DNA of 64,000 nt from Odontocerum albicorne (lineage: Eukaryota > Arthropoda > Insecta > Trichoptera > Odontoceridae): NCBI GenBank assembly GCA_949825065.1, contig OX463845.1, positions 27,708,615-27,772,614 on the forward strand. Reading direction: 5' to 3'. Within the stretch, counting starts at the first letter, position 1; each line of letters opens with the position of its first letter. Positions 34,699 through 46,063 of this stretch are shown here, piece after piece. The position numbers and the translations under genes are program-made. The notes below the pieces were generated by a model. It saw only the letters and a program-made list of their open reading frames with translations, did no database searches and was not told where the DNA came from.

Positions 34699-36561
34699 TA
34701 TAACAATATAGGGTCAGTAAAAAATCACAATCACCTACTGCACTGCTGTTTTTGGAATTCTTTATGCCACCAAGCTAGTGCAAGATCTCAAAAACAGTTT
34801 TTGAGTCATTGCAAATACTTCAGTCCTACAAATGGTATCCTCTAGGTGCATACTATTACAATAACATCTCATATCTTTTTTATTTCAACAGCTGGTGTTA
34901 AGGTTTAATGACTTTTATTCTGATACAACAATTTTAAAAATGTGGTTTAAACAATCAATAAAAATTGAATAAAATGTATCGAACTATTTGAGATGCGTAA
35001 TGGATTGAGACTGCTTTTCATGCAAATAATTTTGAAACTTTCGAGACCTTCATACGACTTGGAACAATAACATATATGGTACAAGGTAAATAGAAGAATA
35101 TTGTTCACGAACAAATATTACTTTGGCCTCAGTCATCAACTAGTCATGCTTTCTCATTATAAGAATTATGTCAATTACATATACTGTGGAAACTTGGATG
35201 GATATAAAATAAGACAAAATGCCTCTGCAAAAGCTATAGCTTCACCAATTATGATGGTTTCTGGAGGCAGAGATACAATACAGAACTTTATTACTTGTCA
35301 GTGTTGCCAAGGTATCAATGTTGGAATTTCCATTGCATGGAAGACCAAAAACCCGTGAAACAAGTTATACTCATTCGCTCGAGAGTGGGTAGATTAAAAC
35401 AATGATGAATTGATGGGGTAGAGGTGGATTATTGTATCCTGGAAGTGACAACAGATACCGCAGATAGACAGAAGTGTTGATAGATAAACCATCTCCAAAA
35501 TTTAAAAAATGAATAATATTACTAATTTTTATGTTTCTAAGCAATATTATAAGATCTGTGATTAAAACTTATAAAACACATGTGTGGAAAGTTTAAGAAA
35601 ATAAAAAAATTGAACGTGCTGTCTTTGAAAATATTAGGAATATTTTGGAATTAGCCATAAAATTGTACAAGAAACAGTAAACATAGCATAAAGTCCACTT
35701 GGATTAGGAAGTTTTCTTATCAAATAATAATTTATAAAAAATGCCTTCTTTTTGGATACCATTGTTCAGGAAGCTCAATACACTGGTTAAGGAGTCAAAA
35801 AAATTGCTGTGGTGAAAAATCCAACACAAAACTCCACACTTTACCTTCCTAAAACTATTTTTGTGTATAACACAAATGTAATACAGACGTAAGATCCAAC
35901 TGACTGGAAATCGGGGGTATTGGCAGTGTATGCTGCCTATTCCATGGATGACCATTCTGATGGAGTTGCAAATTGAAGAAAGACTATAAGCATAAGATGT
36001 ATAATGGAGTTCTTCAGATACATCACTGAGATTCAGATGATAACCTGACAGTCTCGAGACGTTTCTGACGGTGGGTAATGTCGAGGGTACCAGGTAATGG
36101 GGACAATTACTCTGATTGTCCACACTACCTGGTACCCCCACCTTCATCACATGAAGAGTTCCAACACCGAGTTCTAATAGAAAGCTTCCAGGAAACTGAG
36201 GATTAGACAGTTTGTCGAAAATAAGAGTATTGTGTCATCAATATTATCATCCTCAAACATAAGATGTGGTTAGGATGATTTTTCAACAAGATGGCTTGTG
36301 AGAGAGCAGGTTGGCTAGTAAAGCTCAAGATCATAATTTCTTGACCAAGTTTTCAGCATAACAATATACAGTGCTGAAATTGCTAATGAAATTGATATTT
36401 CTAATGGATAAAAAAAACGAAACTATGATTTTTTTTTATTATATTATTTCAGCTCTATGAACATTCCTCAACAAAAGTAACTCTTTAAAAAGTAAAATAA
36501 GTTTTACTGCAACAATTACACTATTTTTTTTTTATTAAATCATATTAAGTGCAAAATTAAA
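34699..36561. other. Unassigned region 3' of COX6B
   Basis: Scattered open frames (35101-35358 plus; 35704-36150 minus) have no recognisable domain and are not supported as genes. The right end probably contains the COX6B 3' UTR. Confidence 0.35.
36085..36137. repeat. Hairpin-forming inverted repeat
   Basis: GGGTACCAGGTAATGGGGAC (36085 on) pairs with the complement of GTCCACACTACCTGGTACCC ending at 36137, with two mismatches across 23 bp and a 7-base loop. Function unknown; possibly the tip of an old foldback element. Confidence 0.7.
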
Positions 36562-39500
36562 TTAGATATTTCCAGGAAAGTTTCCTTTGGCAATCTGATC
36601 GGTCCATTTTTCTGTCCAATCATCGGGGCACATGGCATTGTAAACTCTGTAGAAATACTGGCATGGTTCATAATCCTTGCCCTTTACTTTTTGGCATCTA
36701 TGGAAATCCAAAAAGTTTTGATAGCAGTACCTGGAAAGAGTAAATTAAGAATTAAACAGTGAAATTGTAAATAAAGCCTAGTTTGGATAAATTTTAAGAA
36801 TACCACAAAGTAAACAGTGTAGTCCTTAAAGACCTAGGTGGAAAACTACAGATTTTTCTTATTCTGTTGGAATTATAAAAACTGTTGAAATAACTTTTAT
36901 GAAGTGTGCTCTGCAGTTATGTAACAAATATTATGCCCTTAAAATTTAAAAAAATGTTTTATGCATTCTCTCTAGTAAAAAGATTCACTGCATCACAATT
37001 TACAATTCAGCCGAGTCTAAGACAATATTGTAATAAAAACATAAGTTTGATAATAGGTGTTTTTATACACACACTAAATAACTAAAACCAAATTTACTAT
37101 ATTGACATTTGAAACAAAAAAATATCAGTAAACAATCACTCTTTTATCGAAAAGGAAAATCAATTTTCTTTTGCTCATTGAATGAAAACTATAAACTGAC
37201 TTAATTGAAATTTATTTCTTATTTTAAGTGCTAGTCTTGCCTGTATACGAGGGTTGCTACTTAAGTGTTGAGACAGACAAGTAAAAACAAATATTTATCA
37301 TCGAAAATGGCTTTATTGTTTTTCAAAATACTCTCCATGAAGATCAATACACTTTTGCATGCGTTTGAACCAATTTTCGAAGCACTTTTTCCATTCCGAA
37401 TGAGGTAACTTCAAAACATACGTTTTGAACGCATCAACCGCTTCTTCAGGTGTCGAAAAACGTTGACCTCGCAATTTATTTTTGATGTTCGGGAATAAAA
37501 AGAAGTCATTGGGTGCCAAATCAGGGCTGTACGGCAGATGACCGATCAATTTGATGTCTTGAGTGCTCAAAAAGTCACTTGTTTGTGCCGATGTGTGAGA
37601 GCTCGCATTATCGTGGTGGAGAATGATCCATCTTCGGCGGTTGGTTTTCCTCATTTCTCCGAACACTTCTGGCAAACAAATGGTGGTGTACCATTCAGAA
37701 TTGACCGTACGACGTTCCACTAAAGGCACTGTTGAGACATGACCACTTATACCGAAGAAACAAGCCACCATTTGCTTCGAAGTGCTTTTGCTCCGAAGTT
37801 TCTTTGGACCAATCGACATGAGCCTTTTTTTGAGCGATTGTCAAATTATGCGGTATCCAACGCGAACAAATCTTTTTGACGACCAAATGTTCATGCAATA
37901 TTGAATGTATGCGAGTGGAACTAATGCCCAAACATGCCTCAATCTCACGATAAGTCAGATGACGATCTTGCAATATCAGTTCACGCACAGCATCGACGTT
38001 TTCTGGCACAACAACCGATTTTGGACGACCTTTACGAGATTCGTTCTGGAGCGAACTACGACCACGATTGAATTTGGAAAACCAGCGAAACACAGTGGCC
38101 CGGGATGGTGCTTCATCACCAAAAGTCGAAGTGAGTTGATCAACACAGTGTTGTTGAGTTAGTCCACGTCGAAAATCATTGCATGAAAATGTTCACGATT
38201 TAATTCCAATTTTGGCCGAGAAGAATTTTTCAAATTACTGTAAACAACACAAATAGCACTCGTATGACAAAACTTTCTCAGCACGTGTACCATTAAAAAC
38301 GTCAAACTTTACGATGCTGATGTCAGATTTGACGTATCTACACTGGTGTTGCCATATCTCAAAACTTAAGTAGCAACCCTCGTATTATAATAAATTGTAA
38401 ATTACATATTATAATTGTTATCCAATGTATATTATTCAATCATAATATTACCTTTCAAAGTGTGTATCTGTTTCCTGACAAAAAAGTAAACATATGAAGA
38501 GCTACAAAACTCTTTTGATTAATAGTTGAACTATAAATTGCACTCGCAATGTTCACAGAGGGTACATTCAGGAAAAATGGAGCAAATACTGACCATTGGT
38601 AACAACTAATATAGATACTTTATTTTGCATGTTTTAAATTAACAATTTTTAAATATATGATTGATTCTAGAGGAATATTTTTATTTATTACAACTGATTC
38701 ACCAATAAGAATGTTTATAATGATAAATTTGTTTTAACAAGAAAAAATAGGTTGTGCATATCGATGGGTGTAAGTTAACATAGTGTATGTAATTTTTTAA
38801 TAAAATAAGCTTCTTAATTCCTTGCAATCCAGTTTTTACTGACATCAGGCGGGCTATGGACAGTGGACAACTCATGTTCCTTAGGCGCCCGTTACACGGT
38901 CAATCTGGATCGCAATCAACGATCACGGATTGACGGATCGCGCGACTACATTAGACGATCAATCCGATTTCCTTCAGTCCACACACCGCAGCCGCTGCGT
39001 CAACATCTTTCTCAACTCAAAATGGACGTAGATGAAGTAAAAGCTGTTGTAGCCCTAGTTCTGGCCGTAACTTTGAAAAAGCGAGTTCGAAGGAAACATT
39101 GGGTTAATCAGTGTCTACGAAAAAGAGATTTGTATACCCATTTAAATCTACTAAAATAAATACGATTAACTGCTTAAAAAGAAGACTATAACAATTACTT
39201 CAGGATGAGTGGAAAATGTTTTGATGAGTTCTTAGAAATGGTAACCCCATACATATCTAAACAAGATACTTGTATGAGAAAAAGTATAACACCTGAAGAA
39301 AAATTAGCAGTAACATTCCGTTATCTTGCTACAGGCAGAAATATTGAAGACCTTAAATTTTCTGCTATCATGTCTCCTGCATCTATCAGTGAAGCTTGAA
39401 TTTGTATTTTTTTTAATTCTCTCCTATAATTCGATCTGACAATTTTTTTTTCTCACGTCGTCAACGGTTGCTTGCGGCTTTATTTTCTTTAAAATTTCCA

Positions 39501-42500
39501 ATAACTTTTGATGCCCTGCTTGTCGTTTGTATTTATTTGAATAATCTTTGTGCTGAGCATTCCAGAGCTCACTCCAGAGCAAACTCTCTTCTAAAGTAAG
39601 CAGGGATGGTGAATCTGTTGAAATTACTGCCGCCGCCGCCGGCGTTAACGGTGGAGAGCACATGTCCATCTCTATCGGTGCGCAAGCGTTGACTGACGAT
39701 CTTACACGAACAATCCCGATCGCGAGCAGCGGATCGCAAGCGTGATTTCAAAATATCTGGATATTTTGCGATCTGATTGATCAATCCGTAAATCCGCTTC
39801 TTACACAGTCAATCTAGATCGCGATCATTGATTGCGATCCAGATTGAGCGTGTAACGGGCGCCTTACACTACTGGACTTGACTAGTGCTTTTAATTGTTG
39901 ATTTTAACTTGTTCATTGAGTACATATCACTAGACACCTTAAAATGGTTCAAGAATTATTTGCATGGGCGTAAGAATTATTTGCATGAGATTCTACTGAC
40001 CGGTGACGTTCCGCAGGGTGGAATACTGTTACCAATATTACATTAATCAAAATATTCTTTCCCTTCCTTATCCTTGAAAGAATTTCTTTCTTTTACTTCT
40101 ACCATTATTGTTTAGAGATTGGTCATTTATTTGTTTTTTACTTCAATTTAAATGAATTTTTTTTATTAAATCCGTCATGGATTCAAACAGTTTAATGTAT
40201 TCAAGATGAGCTGGTTGGTTGGAACAAATTGCTGAATAACAAAAAGCCCACCAGATGTATCATGTATGACCATGTAAAAAATAATGAAAATATATATTTT
40301 TAAATGAGTTATGTAAATGGGAATGTTTGGTATTGGAAACTAAACATTTGGATATACTTATGATCATGAATATAAAATTTAATGCCAAATATTAGGTCCT
40401 TACATATGAAATTGGCGTTTTGCCGTACAGGCAACTTTGATCTCAAATATCTTCTCTTTGGTTAGGAATTCCAAATTCAAATTTATACAGCTATTTACTC
40501 AAGTATTTGTGTTTCGAAAATTATAATTCATTTGTTTTTTCCTCAATTGTTTTTTTTCTTTGCGTCACTCAGTTTACAAAATGGAAAACTTGAAATATCG
40601 CGTTATTTACGAGTACGAGTTCCACCGTGGCACCAGTGCTGCAGAAACGGCTCGAAGGATTAATGATGTGTATGGCGACGGTGCCGCAAAAGAAAACACA
40701 GTGCGTTTTTGGTTCCAACGTTTTCGTTCTGGAAATTTCGACCTGCATAACAAGCCCCGTGGACGGCCGGAGACCAAAGTTGATAATGAAGAATTGAAGG
40801 CTATTGTGGAAGCGGATCCATCGCAAACCACGTCCGAGTTAGCTGCAGGCTGCGGTGTTAGTGATAAAACTGTTTTAATCCACTTGAAGCAAATTGGGAA
40901 GGTGAAAAAGCTTGAAAGGTGGGTACCTCACGAATTGAGTGAAGCAAATCAACAAACGCGCGTTGACTGCTGCGTTGCATTACTCAACCGGCACAATAAT
41001 GAAGGGATTTTGAATCGAATCATTACCTGTGATGAAAAGTGGATCCTGTATGATAATCGGAAGCGCTCATCGCAATGGCTGAACCCTGCCGAACCAGCCA
41101 AACCATGCCCCAAGCGAAAATTGACTCCAAAAAAGTTACTTGTGAGCGTTTGGTGGACTAGTGCTGGTGTCGTTCACTACAGCTTTCTTAAATCTGGCCA
41201 GACGATTACGGCAGATGTCTATTGTCAGCAACTGCAAACCATGATGGAAAAGCTAGCTGCTAAACAACCGAGGCTGGTTAATCGCTCTAGGCCACTGCTG
41301 CTTCATGATAACGCTAGACCACACACTGCACAACAGACGGCTACCAAATTAGAAGAGCTTCAATTGGAATGTCTAAGACATCCACCGTACTCTCCGGACC
41401 TTGCCCCAACAGATTACTATTTTTTTCGAAATTTGGATAACTTCTTGCAAGGGAAAAAATTCAACTCCGATGGGGCAGTCCAAACCGACTTCAAAGATTT
41501 TATTGATTCCCGTCCGAATGGTTTTTTTAGTAAAGGGATCGATGAACTACCTATGAGATGGCAAAAGTGCATAGATAGCAATGGTACATACTTTGATTAA
41601 ATAAATATATTATATTAAAAAAAAATCAACTTTATGTTCCTCCCAAACAAAACGCCAATTTAATATGTAAGGACCTAATATATAACAAGCAAAAACTAAA
41701 AACAATTTTTTTAATCAAAAGTTAGTTAGGAGAAACCGCAGCAAAGTAAAATACTTGCCAAATGTATAATATAAATTTTCACCATGTAAATAAATGTTAA
41801 AAAATATAAATTAACGAAAACAATGCAGTTTTTCTTTTACCTTAATCATAATTTTAACAAATTGTTAATTGGAATGGGATGAATAGGTTATAATCAACAC
41901 TAGTTAAGCAACAGATTTAATTTTTTGTGAAAAAATAATTTTATTTCTATTTCTAATATTTTGAATAATTTGTACTGAATTGACAAAAGAACATTTACAA
42001 TGATACTGTTGTAGTGCATATAGTGTATTACTCTAAAAAATAATTTCTTCATAATGAACGGGAGATGAAAAACTACATTTACAACAAATTAAAATATGAG
42101 AATATATAGAAGAAATCAACAAAAATAAGGCGAAGAATTAAAATGCATATTTTGGTTTTTAATACTTCTAGAGTTTAGGTGAAATAAATGAGATTTAGAT
42201 TTTCAAAAGTAATGCACTGTTTTAAATTGCAGTGAATATTACGCAATGAGGAAAGATATTTGAATAACAAAAGTACCAATTCAGAGATAATTTCAATAAT
42301 TATATAAAAATTTATTCCCCTTCCCCTACAATGTGTAATTTTATGTGGGTTATCAAGTTTCTTTCAAAAGAAGGGAAAAGCCCAGTACAAATTAAACATA
42401 TTGGAGAATCTTCTCAGTCATATTTCACAGTGAAAGATTGGGCTTTACAGTTTCGCTTAGGCAGAGAATCCATTGAAGATGAACCTTATTAAGGCAGACC

Positions 42501-43336
42501 AAAGGTCACTCACTCCAGAGTATTTTTTCAATGGAATTGTAAAATTAATTTATCGTTATGTTGATGTTTTGAACTACAGGGTGATTTTGAAAAAAAAATT
42601 TTTTTTGTTTCAGTCTCACCTTTTTTATATCCTTGGACCAAAAATTTTTGGCCTTGACTAAATATTTTTGGTAAAAAGTTGACAAGAGATGCATTATCAA
42701 ATTAATAAAATAAGGAAGGCTTTGCTTCATGTAGAGCATGCATTGGTTTATGTAAGATTTAAGAAACAGGATTATTTGATTCAAATACAACTAAACTAGT
42801 CGATTTTGAAGGTTTGTATAAAAAAACATAAATTTGGTTGATTGGTTAGCATACTTGATTTGGTAGTTAAATAGCATCCTTGCTTTTTTTTCATTTTCTA
42901 TTTTTCTGGTGCTTAATAGCTAGCTGTCTTACATTATGAAGAATGCTTTCAGAGTAACATTTATCTACACTAAACAGCACTAAGTTAAGGGCATTTTCAG
43001 AAACATAAGGCTAGTCAAAACCAGAAACTTTTAGTAACACAGAAAACAAGGCATGGAAAAACAAAGTTAGGGATTCTTAAATGTCAGAAAAAAATAAGTA
43101 TGATGTAATTTAGAAAGTAAATAGTAATCTATAGAGATGGTTAAAGGATGACTATTCGGAATTATGGTTTGAGTAAAAGTTTCAAATTATTGTACCTTAA
43201 AAACAAGGTATTATATATTTAGTAGTAAATAGATAATTTTTGCTTACTTTGTTTGATTTTGGTTAGGGAAGCGAGGATCAAAAGGAGCCGTCCACATATC
43301 ATTCGCAGTTTTGAGCTCTTTTGGTGGCAGAGTCAT
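36562..43336 (-). CDS. COX6B: Cytochrome c oxidase subunit 6B
   Basis: Two coding exons, right to left: 43336-43248 and 36730-36562, together 85 residues plus stop, the normal size. The splice falls inside PNQNQTK/YCYQN. The protein starts MTLPPKELKTANDMWTAPFD. It carries the twin Cys motif: YCYQNFLDFHRC is CX9C and CQYFYRVYNAMC is CX10C, which form two disulphides in the intermembrane space. It ends WTEKWTDQIAKGNFPG. This nuclear-encoded subunit sits on the outer face of complex IV and contributes to dimer contacts. TTCTCAG just before the ATG (about 43341-43347) is an acceptor, so a 5' UTR exon exists upstream, in the roughly 190-bp gap to the TRIR stop or beyond. The 6.5 kb intron holds two mariners, a Harbinger derivative and a mariner fossil. 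Confidence 0.96.
37248..38382 (-). mobile_element. Mariner element, irritans-like, internally deleted
   Basis: TA at 37246-37247 and 38383-38384; ends CGAGGGTTGCTACTTAAGT, perfect on both sides. 1135 bp, shorter than a complete copy. It lies in the COX6B intron and is transcribed in the same direction as the host gene. Confidence 0.9.
37313..38293 (-). pseudogene. Mariner transposase lacking its first catalytic block
   Basis: The N-terminal part is frameshifted (FRWFSKFNRGRSSLQ, GISSTRIHSILHEHLVVKK and SRWIPHNLTIAQKKAHVDW are visible). It then jumps to SKSTSKQMVACFFG, so the segment with the first catalytic Asp is deleted. The C-terminal half is open, with LHHDNASSHTSA (second Asp) and YSPDLAPNDFFLF (third), ending CIDLHGEYFEKQ at 37313. 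Confidence 0.88.
39022..39399 (+). pseudogene. Harbinger nuclease, N-terminal remnant
   Basis: MDVDEVKAVVALVLAV begins at 39022. After a stop and shift, FDEFLEMVTPYISKQDTCMR and EEKLAVTFRYLATGRNIEDL match the helix-turn-helix region of HARBI1-type transposases. The DDE nuclease part is entirely missing. Confidence 0.8.
39424..39669 (-). pseudogene. Harbinger MADF/Myb-like DNA-binding protein remnant
   Basis: Minus-strand open frame with LLWSELWNAQHKDYSNKYKR and LLEILKKIKPQATVDDVRKK, resembling the MADF domain of the accessory protein that Harbinger elements encode in the opposite orientation. It is truncated. Confidence 0.6.
40392..41678 (+). mobile_element. Complete mariner, cecropia/Hsmar1-like, possibly active
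   Basis: TA at 40390-40391 and 41679-41680. Ends TTAGGTCCTTACATATGAAA and TTAGGTCCTTACATATTAAA differ at one base over about 31. 1287 bp, the canonical mariner length, with an uninterrupted transposase. It lies in the COX6B intron in antisense orientation to the gene. Confidence 0.95.
40581..41600 (+). CDS. Mariner transposase, uninterrupted
   Basis: 339 residues from ATG 40581 (MENLKYRVIYEYEFHRGTSA) to TAA 41598-41600, without stops or frameshifts. The N-terminal paired-type HTH pair includes TVRFWFQRFRSGNFDL and the GRP(E)T hook. The linker is HLKQIGKVKKLERWVPHELS, the conserved WVPHEL interaction motif. The DDD triad is IITCDEKW, LLHDNARPHT and YSPDLAPTDYYFF with exact DD34D spacing. It ends CIDSNGTYFD. 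The text is closest to the cecropia subfamily that includes Hsmar1/SETMAR. TGCGTCACTCAGTTTACAAA precedes the ATG. This is the only mariner here that looks able to make a full enzyme; activity is inference. Confidence 0.95.
   Translation: MENLKYRVIYEYEFHRGTSAAETARRINDVYGDGAAKENTVRFWFQRFRSGNFDLHNKPRGRPETKVDNEELKAIVEADPSQTTSELAAGCGVSDKTVLIHLKQIGKVKKLERWVPHELSEANQQTRVDCCVALLNRHNNEGILNRIITCDEKWILYDNRKRSSQWLNPAEPAKPCPKRKLTPKKLLVSVWWTSAGVVHYSFLKSGQTITADVYCQQLQTMMEKLAAKQPRLVNRSRPLLLHDNARPHTAQQTATKLEELQLECLRHPPYSPDLAPTDYYFFRNLDNFLQGKKFNSDGAVQTDFKDFIDSRPNGFFSKGIDELPMRWQKCIDSNGTYFD
42350..42530 (+). pseudogene. Mariner DNA-binding fragment
   Basis: FLSKEGKSPVQIKHIGE, then VKDWALQFRLGRESIEDEPY, a stop, then GRPKVTHSRV. 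This is the N-terminal region of a mariner transposase, ending before the catalytic domain. No TIRs were recognised. Confidence 0.6.
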
Positions 43337-43527
43337 GTTGCTGAGAACAAGAGAAAAATAGTATTAACAAATTAAAGGGGTTAAATTTAAATCAGATAAT
43401 ATTCATACAATTTAAATAAAAATGAATTACCATGGTTTGTGGTTCTTATATAGTACTATAAATGAACAAAAAAATATATATACATTATTTTTAAAGTAAA
43501 AAATAAAACTGAAAAATTTAATTATTT

Positions 43528-44769
43528 TTATTTGACCAGAGGTCTCGTTTTCCCTTCTTCTTCGCAGGACGTCTCTCTGTACTTCTTCACTTCTTTGAGA
43601 TAGAAAGACCATGCATCAGAAGGATTATTATCTACAGTTTGTTCTTCAATAGCCTTAGGTTTTTTCACAACACCAGTTTTTAAAACTCTCCCACCCCTCC
43701 GTTTACCTACAAGAGGCACAACGGGCTTCTTAATTTCAGGTTGGACAATATTGGATGTTGACGCAGCAGTGGTAGTTTCTTGAGTTTTTTCCTGCGACTC
43801 TTGCAATTTTTTGAACATTTCAAGGAAGCTACCATCATTTTTGAATGGAGCAACTGCGGGTGCTTGAGATGTTGCTCTATACAATTTTTTTTCATCTTGT
43901 CGACTGTGCATCCTTGATTTGTGAGAATGATGCGGGTTCTGATTTCTTCCATCTGATCTACTTCTATACCCACTTGATCCTTGTTTATCGTGTGAATTCT
44001 TATCAGAACTTTTCCGCCTGTAGTATGATTCTCTAGATGGGCTCCTTTTATCATCATAAGACTTTCTGTAATCTTTTTCTTTACTATAGTTTGCTTTCTC
44101 TGTATTTTGATCATCGGAATCCCCGGTCGAATGTTTCTTATGATAACTATCACTTTCCCGAGAAGAGGTTGAATGTGAAGGTGATACAGAACGGCGACTT
44201 CTTTTGTTATCTACTCTTCCAGACAGTTTCTGACTTTTGAAAGTTTTTCTGTTAGATTTCCCTTCCTTAGAAGTATGCTTATAAGAGTCCTTTCTTTCAC
44301 TTTTCGAATGTTCTCTAGATGACCTACTATGGGAACTGTCATTAGAACTGGAATCTGGAGAGGATGAAGATTTTCGTCTTCTATCGATAGGAGATCGAGT
44401 ATGTTTAGAACTTTTAGACATTTTTTCTTTAGAAGAACTTCTTGAATGTTTGGAACGATGACGAGATCTTGATCTCGATCTTCGATGGCTTCTATTTGTT
44501 CTCTTGTCATCATTATATCGATGAGTATTTGAAGTAGTGCTTTGTCTTACACTCGGGCCTTGTACATTCCTTTGATCCTTGTAATATGTAGATTTGTCGG
44601 AAGAATCATATCGATCAGAAGAGTGAGGTTTGTTGCCGGAATATCCGTGTGGACTCACGGTTCGCCAGTCGTGTCGGGAGGAGCCGGGAGGAAGAGCAGG
44701 ATCCCGGGACCCGTAATCCGCTTCCGCTCCGGGTGGGCCGTCGTCCCAGCCGTCGCCTTTCTCGGACAT
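43528..44769 (-). CDS. TRIR: TRIR/C19orf43-like protein with RS-rich extension
   Basis: Single coding exon, 413 residues. The start MSEKGDGWDDGPPGAEADYG at 44769 is chosen because the spliced upstream exon (donor at about 45070, acceptor at 44829) puts a TAG in frame before it. The C-terminal 100 residues match human telomerase RNA component interacting RNase: FKNDGSFLEMFKKLQE, VGKRRGGRVLKTGVVKK, DAWSFYLKEVKKY and the terminal KTRPLVK. Human TRIR is about 176 residues. Here a long Arg/Ser, Lys/Ser and Asp-rich region with SR dipeptides (SHRRSRSRSRHRSKHSR) precedes the domain, as in splicing-associated proteins. Human TRIR is reported as a 3'-5' exoribonuclease acting on telomerase RNA; the role in insects is not known to me. 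The stop codon overlaps an AATAAA. Confidence 0.9.
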   Translation of the reverse strand: MSEKGDGWDDGPPGAEADYGSRDPALPPGSSRHDWRTVSPHGYSGNKPHSSDRYDSSDKSTYYKDQRNVQGPSVRQSTTSNTHRYNDDKRTNRSHRRSRSRSRHRSKHSRSSSKEKMSKSSKHTRSPIDRRRKSSSSPDSSSNDSSHSRSSREHSKSERKDSYKHTSKEGKSNRKTFKSQKLSGRVDNKRSRRSVSPSHSTSSRESDSYHKKHSTGDSDDQNTEKANYSKEKDYRKSYDDKRSPSRESYYRRKSSDKNSHDKQGSSGYRSRSDGRNQNPHHSHKSRMHSRQDEKKLYRATSQAPAVAPFKNDGSFLEMFKKLQESQEKTQETTTAASTSNIVQPEIKKPVVPLVGKRRGGRVLKTGVVKKPKAIEEQTVDNNPSDAWSFYLKEVKKYRETSCEEEGKTRPLVK

Positions 44770-44827
44770 TCCAAGGGTCTTGAGCTCTCGGATTAACCTG
44801 TCGGCGCTGATTGTAGGTATGGAGACA

Positions 44828-45180
44828 CCTACAAGGAAGAGAACTTTTCGGTGTAACAATTATCTCAATAAATTCTCATTGGGGTGACATCCTCAAATGT
44901 GATCCGATAAGAACCCGATATGGTGACAGTTAGAATAAGGGGCACAAAATTACGTAACTATATATACTATCGGGCGAATATCAACTATCAAACACAATAT
45001 CACGAAACAATGATAAAAGTTATAAAAGCTTCATATACTAATATGATAAAATAGCGTAACAAAAGCTTACCTGTCTAATCGAGCGACTTCTTACAATTTA
45101 CCAAAATTTTGCAAATGGCTGAGCGCTGCAAACACGTACAAACGAATCCACAGCGAATCAATCGATTTTATTCAAAAAAA
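44828..45180 (-). promoter_or_regulatory. TRIR 5' UTR intron and promoter region
   Basis: Minus-strand acceptor CTTCCTTGTAG/GTGTC at about 44829 and donor AGACAG/GTAAGC at about 45070 define a short first intron. The first exon lies just upstream (about 45071-45150). No TATA box was picked out. E(z) is transcribed away on the other strand starting before 48928. Confidence 0.5.
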
Positions 45181-46063
45181 TACATCCTCGAGTTTAATTA
45201 TTGTCTATGGATCTTACAGTTAAACCCGCTGGCTGAACAAAGAATTAGAAAGTTTGTATATAATTATTTATATTAATTATGTTAGCCAAGTAAATACATT
45301 TTACAATTTTTTTTCCAAAACACGTTACATTAAAAACTGATTTTATTTTAGGTATTTTTATGCTATTAAAATATATACATTATAAATCTAAGTAGAAGTT
45401 GCGAACGCGCAAGTCTAATGAAAATATAATTGAATCAAGTTATAAAATTTAAAAGTTAAAAAAATGAGAGCTATACCAAAAATTGTATGAATGTGAAGGA
45501 GCTGAAATATATGTTTCACGATTGAAATGTCTGATGCTCTTCGTGAATTTTAATGAATGTAATATTTCCAATACAAACAATTGAATAACCATTTATCTTG
45601 CTCTTTGTTCATGACGATCACTTTTAGAAAGGATATATATTAGATATGATAAACATTTGCTTACATGCGGGAATTTCACACTAAAAAATGATAAATTAGA
45701 CTGCATATAATGTCTTCCATCATGGGGGTTGAAGGTTCGATTTGCGTTAAAGCCCAGATTTATTTTAAAAATGTATTCCAGTTTAGTTTTGAGACATCTT
45801 TAACATATTTCTAGTTGATATTTCCACATGGAAATAAGCTTACCAGATTGTATTATATACAACGAACGTATAACACAAGACAATAAAACAATATAATTAT
45901 ACAGAGCTTCATATTATAATATATTCTTATTAGATAATCATAGCGTCATTTTCAAGATCAGTTCATTCAAATTTCAAACATGACGAAAAAGTGCTAGTCC
46001 AACCCTCAGAAGACAATACATGTTTTATCTGATTTTGATCAAAATTTATTTAAAAAGTTCTGT

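Larger units (their letters stand above)
38884..39863 (+). mobile_element. PIF/Harbinger deletion derivative
   Basis: TTA duplications at 38881-38883 and 39864-39866. Ends GGCGCCCGTTACACGGTCAA / GGCGCCCGTTACACGCTCAA are long and nearly perfect, continuing into TCTGGATCGCAATCA. Remnants of both Harbinger genes are present, in opposite orientation. Confidence 0.9.

Noticed and set aside
35101..36150. Open frames of 85 codons (plus) and 148 codons (minus)
   Set aside because: No domain, no convincing splice context, and unusual composition; not enough to call genes.
38440..38520. Extra COX6B exon in the middle of the intron
   Set aside because: The exons at 43248-43336 and 36562-36730 join in phase and give the complete 85-residue protein, so none is needed.
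44542..44796. Plus-strand open frame opposite TRIR
   Set aside because: Antisense shadow of the GC-rich TRIR N-terminal coding sequence.
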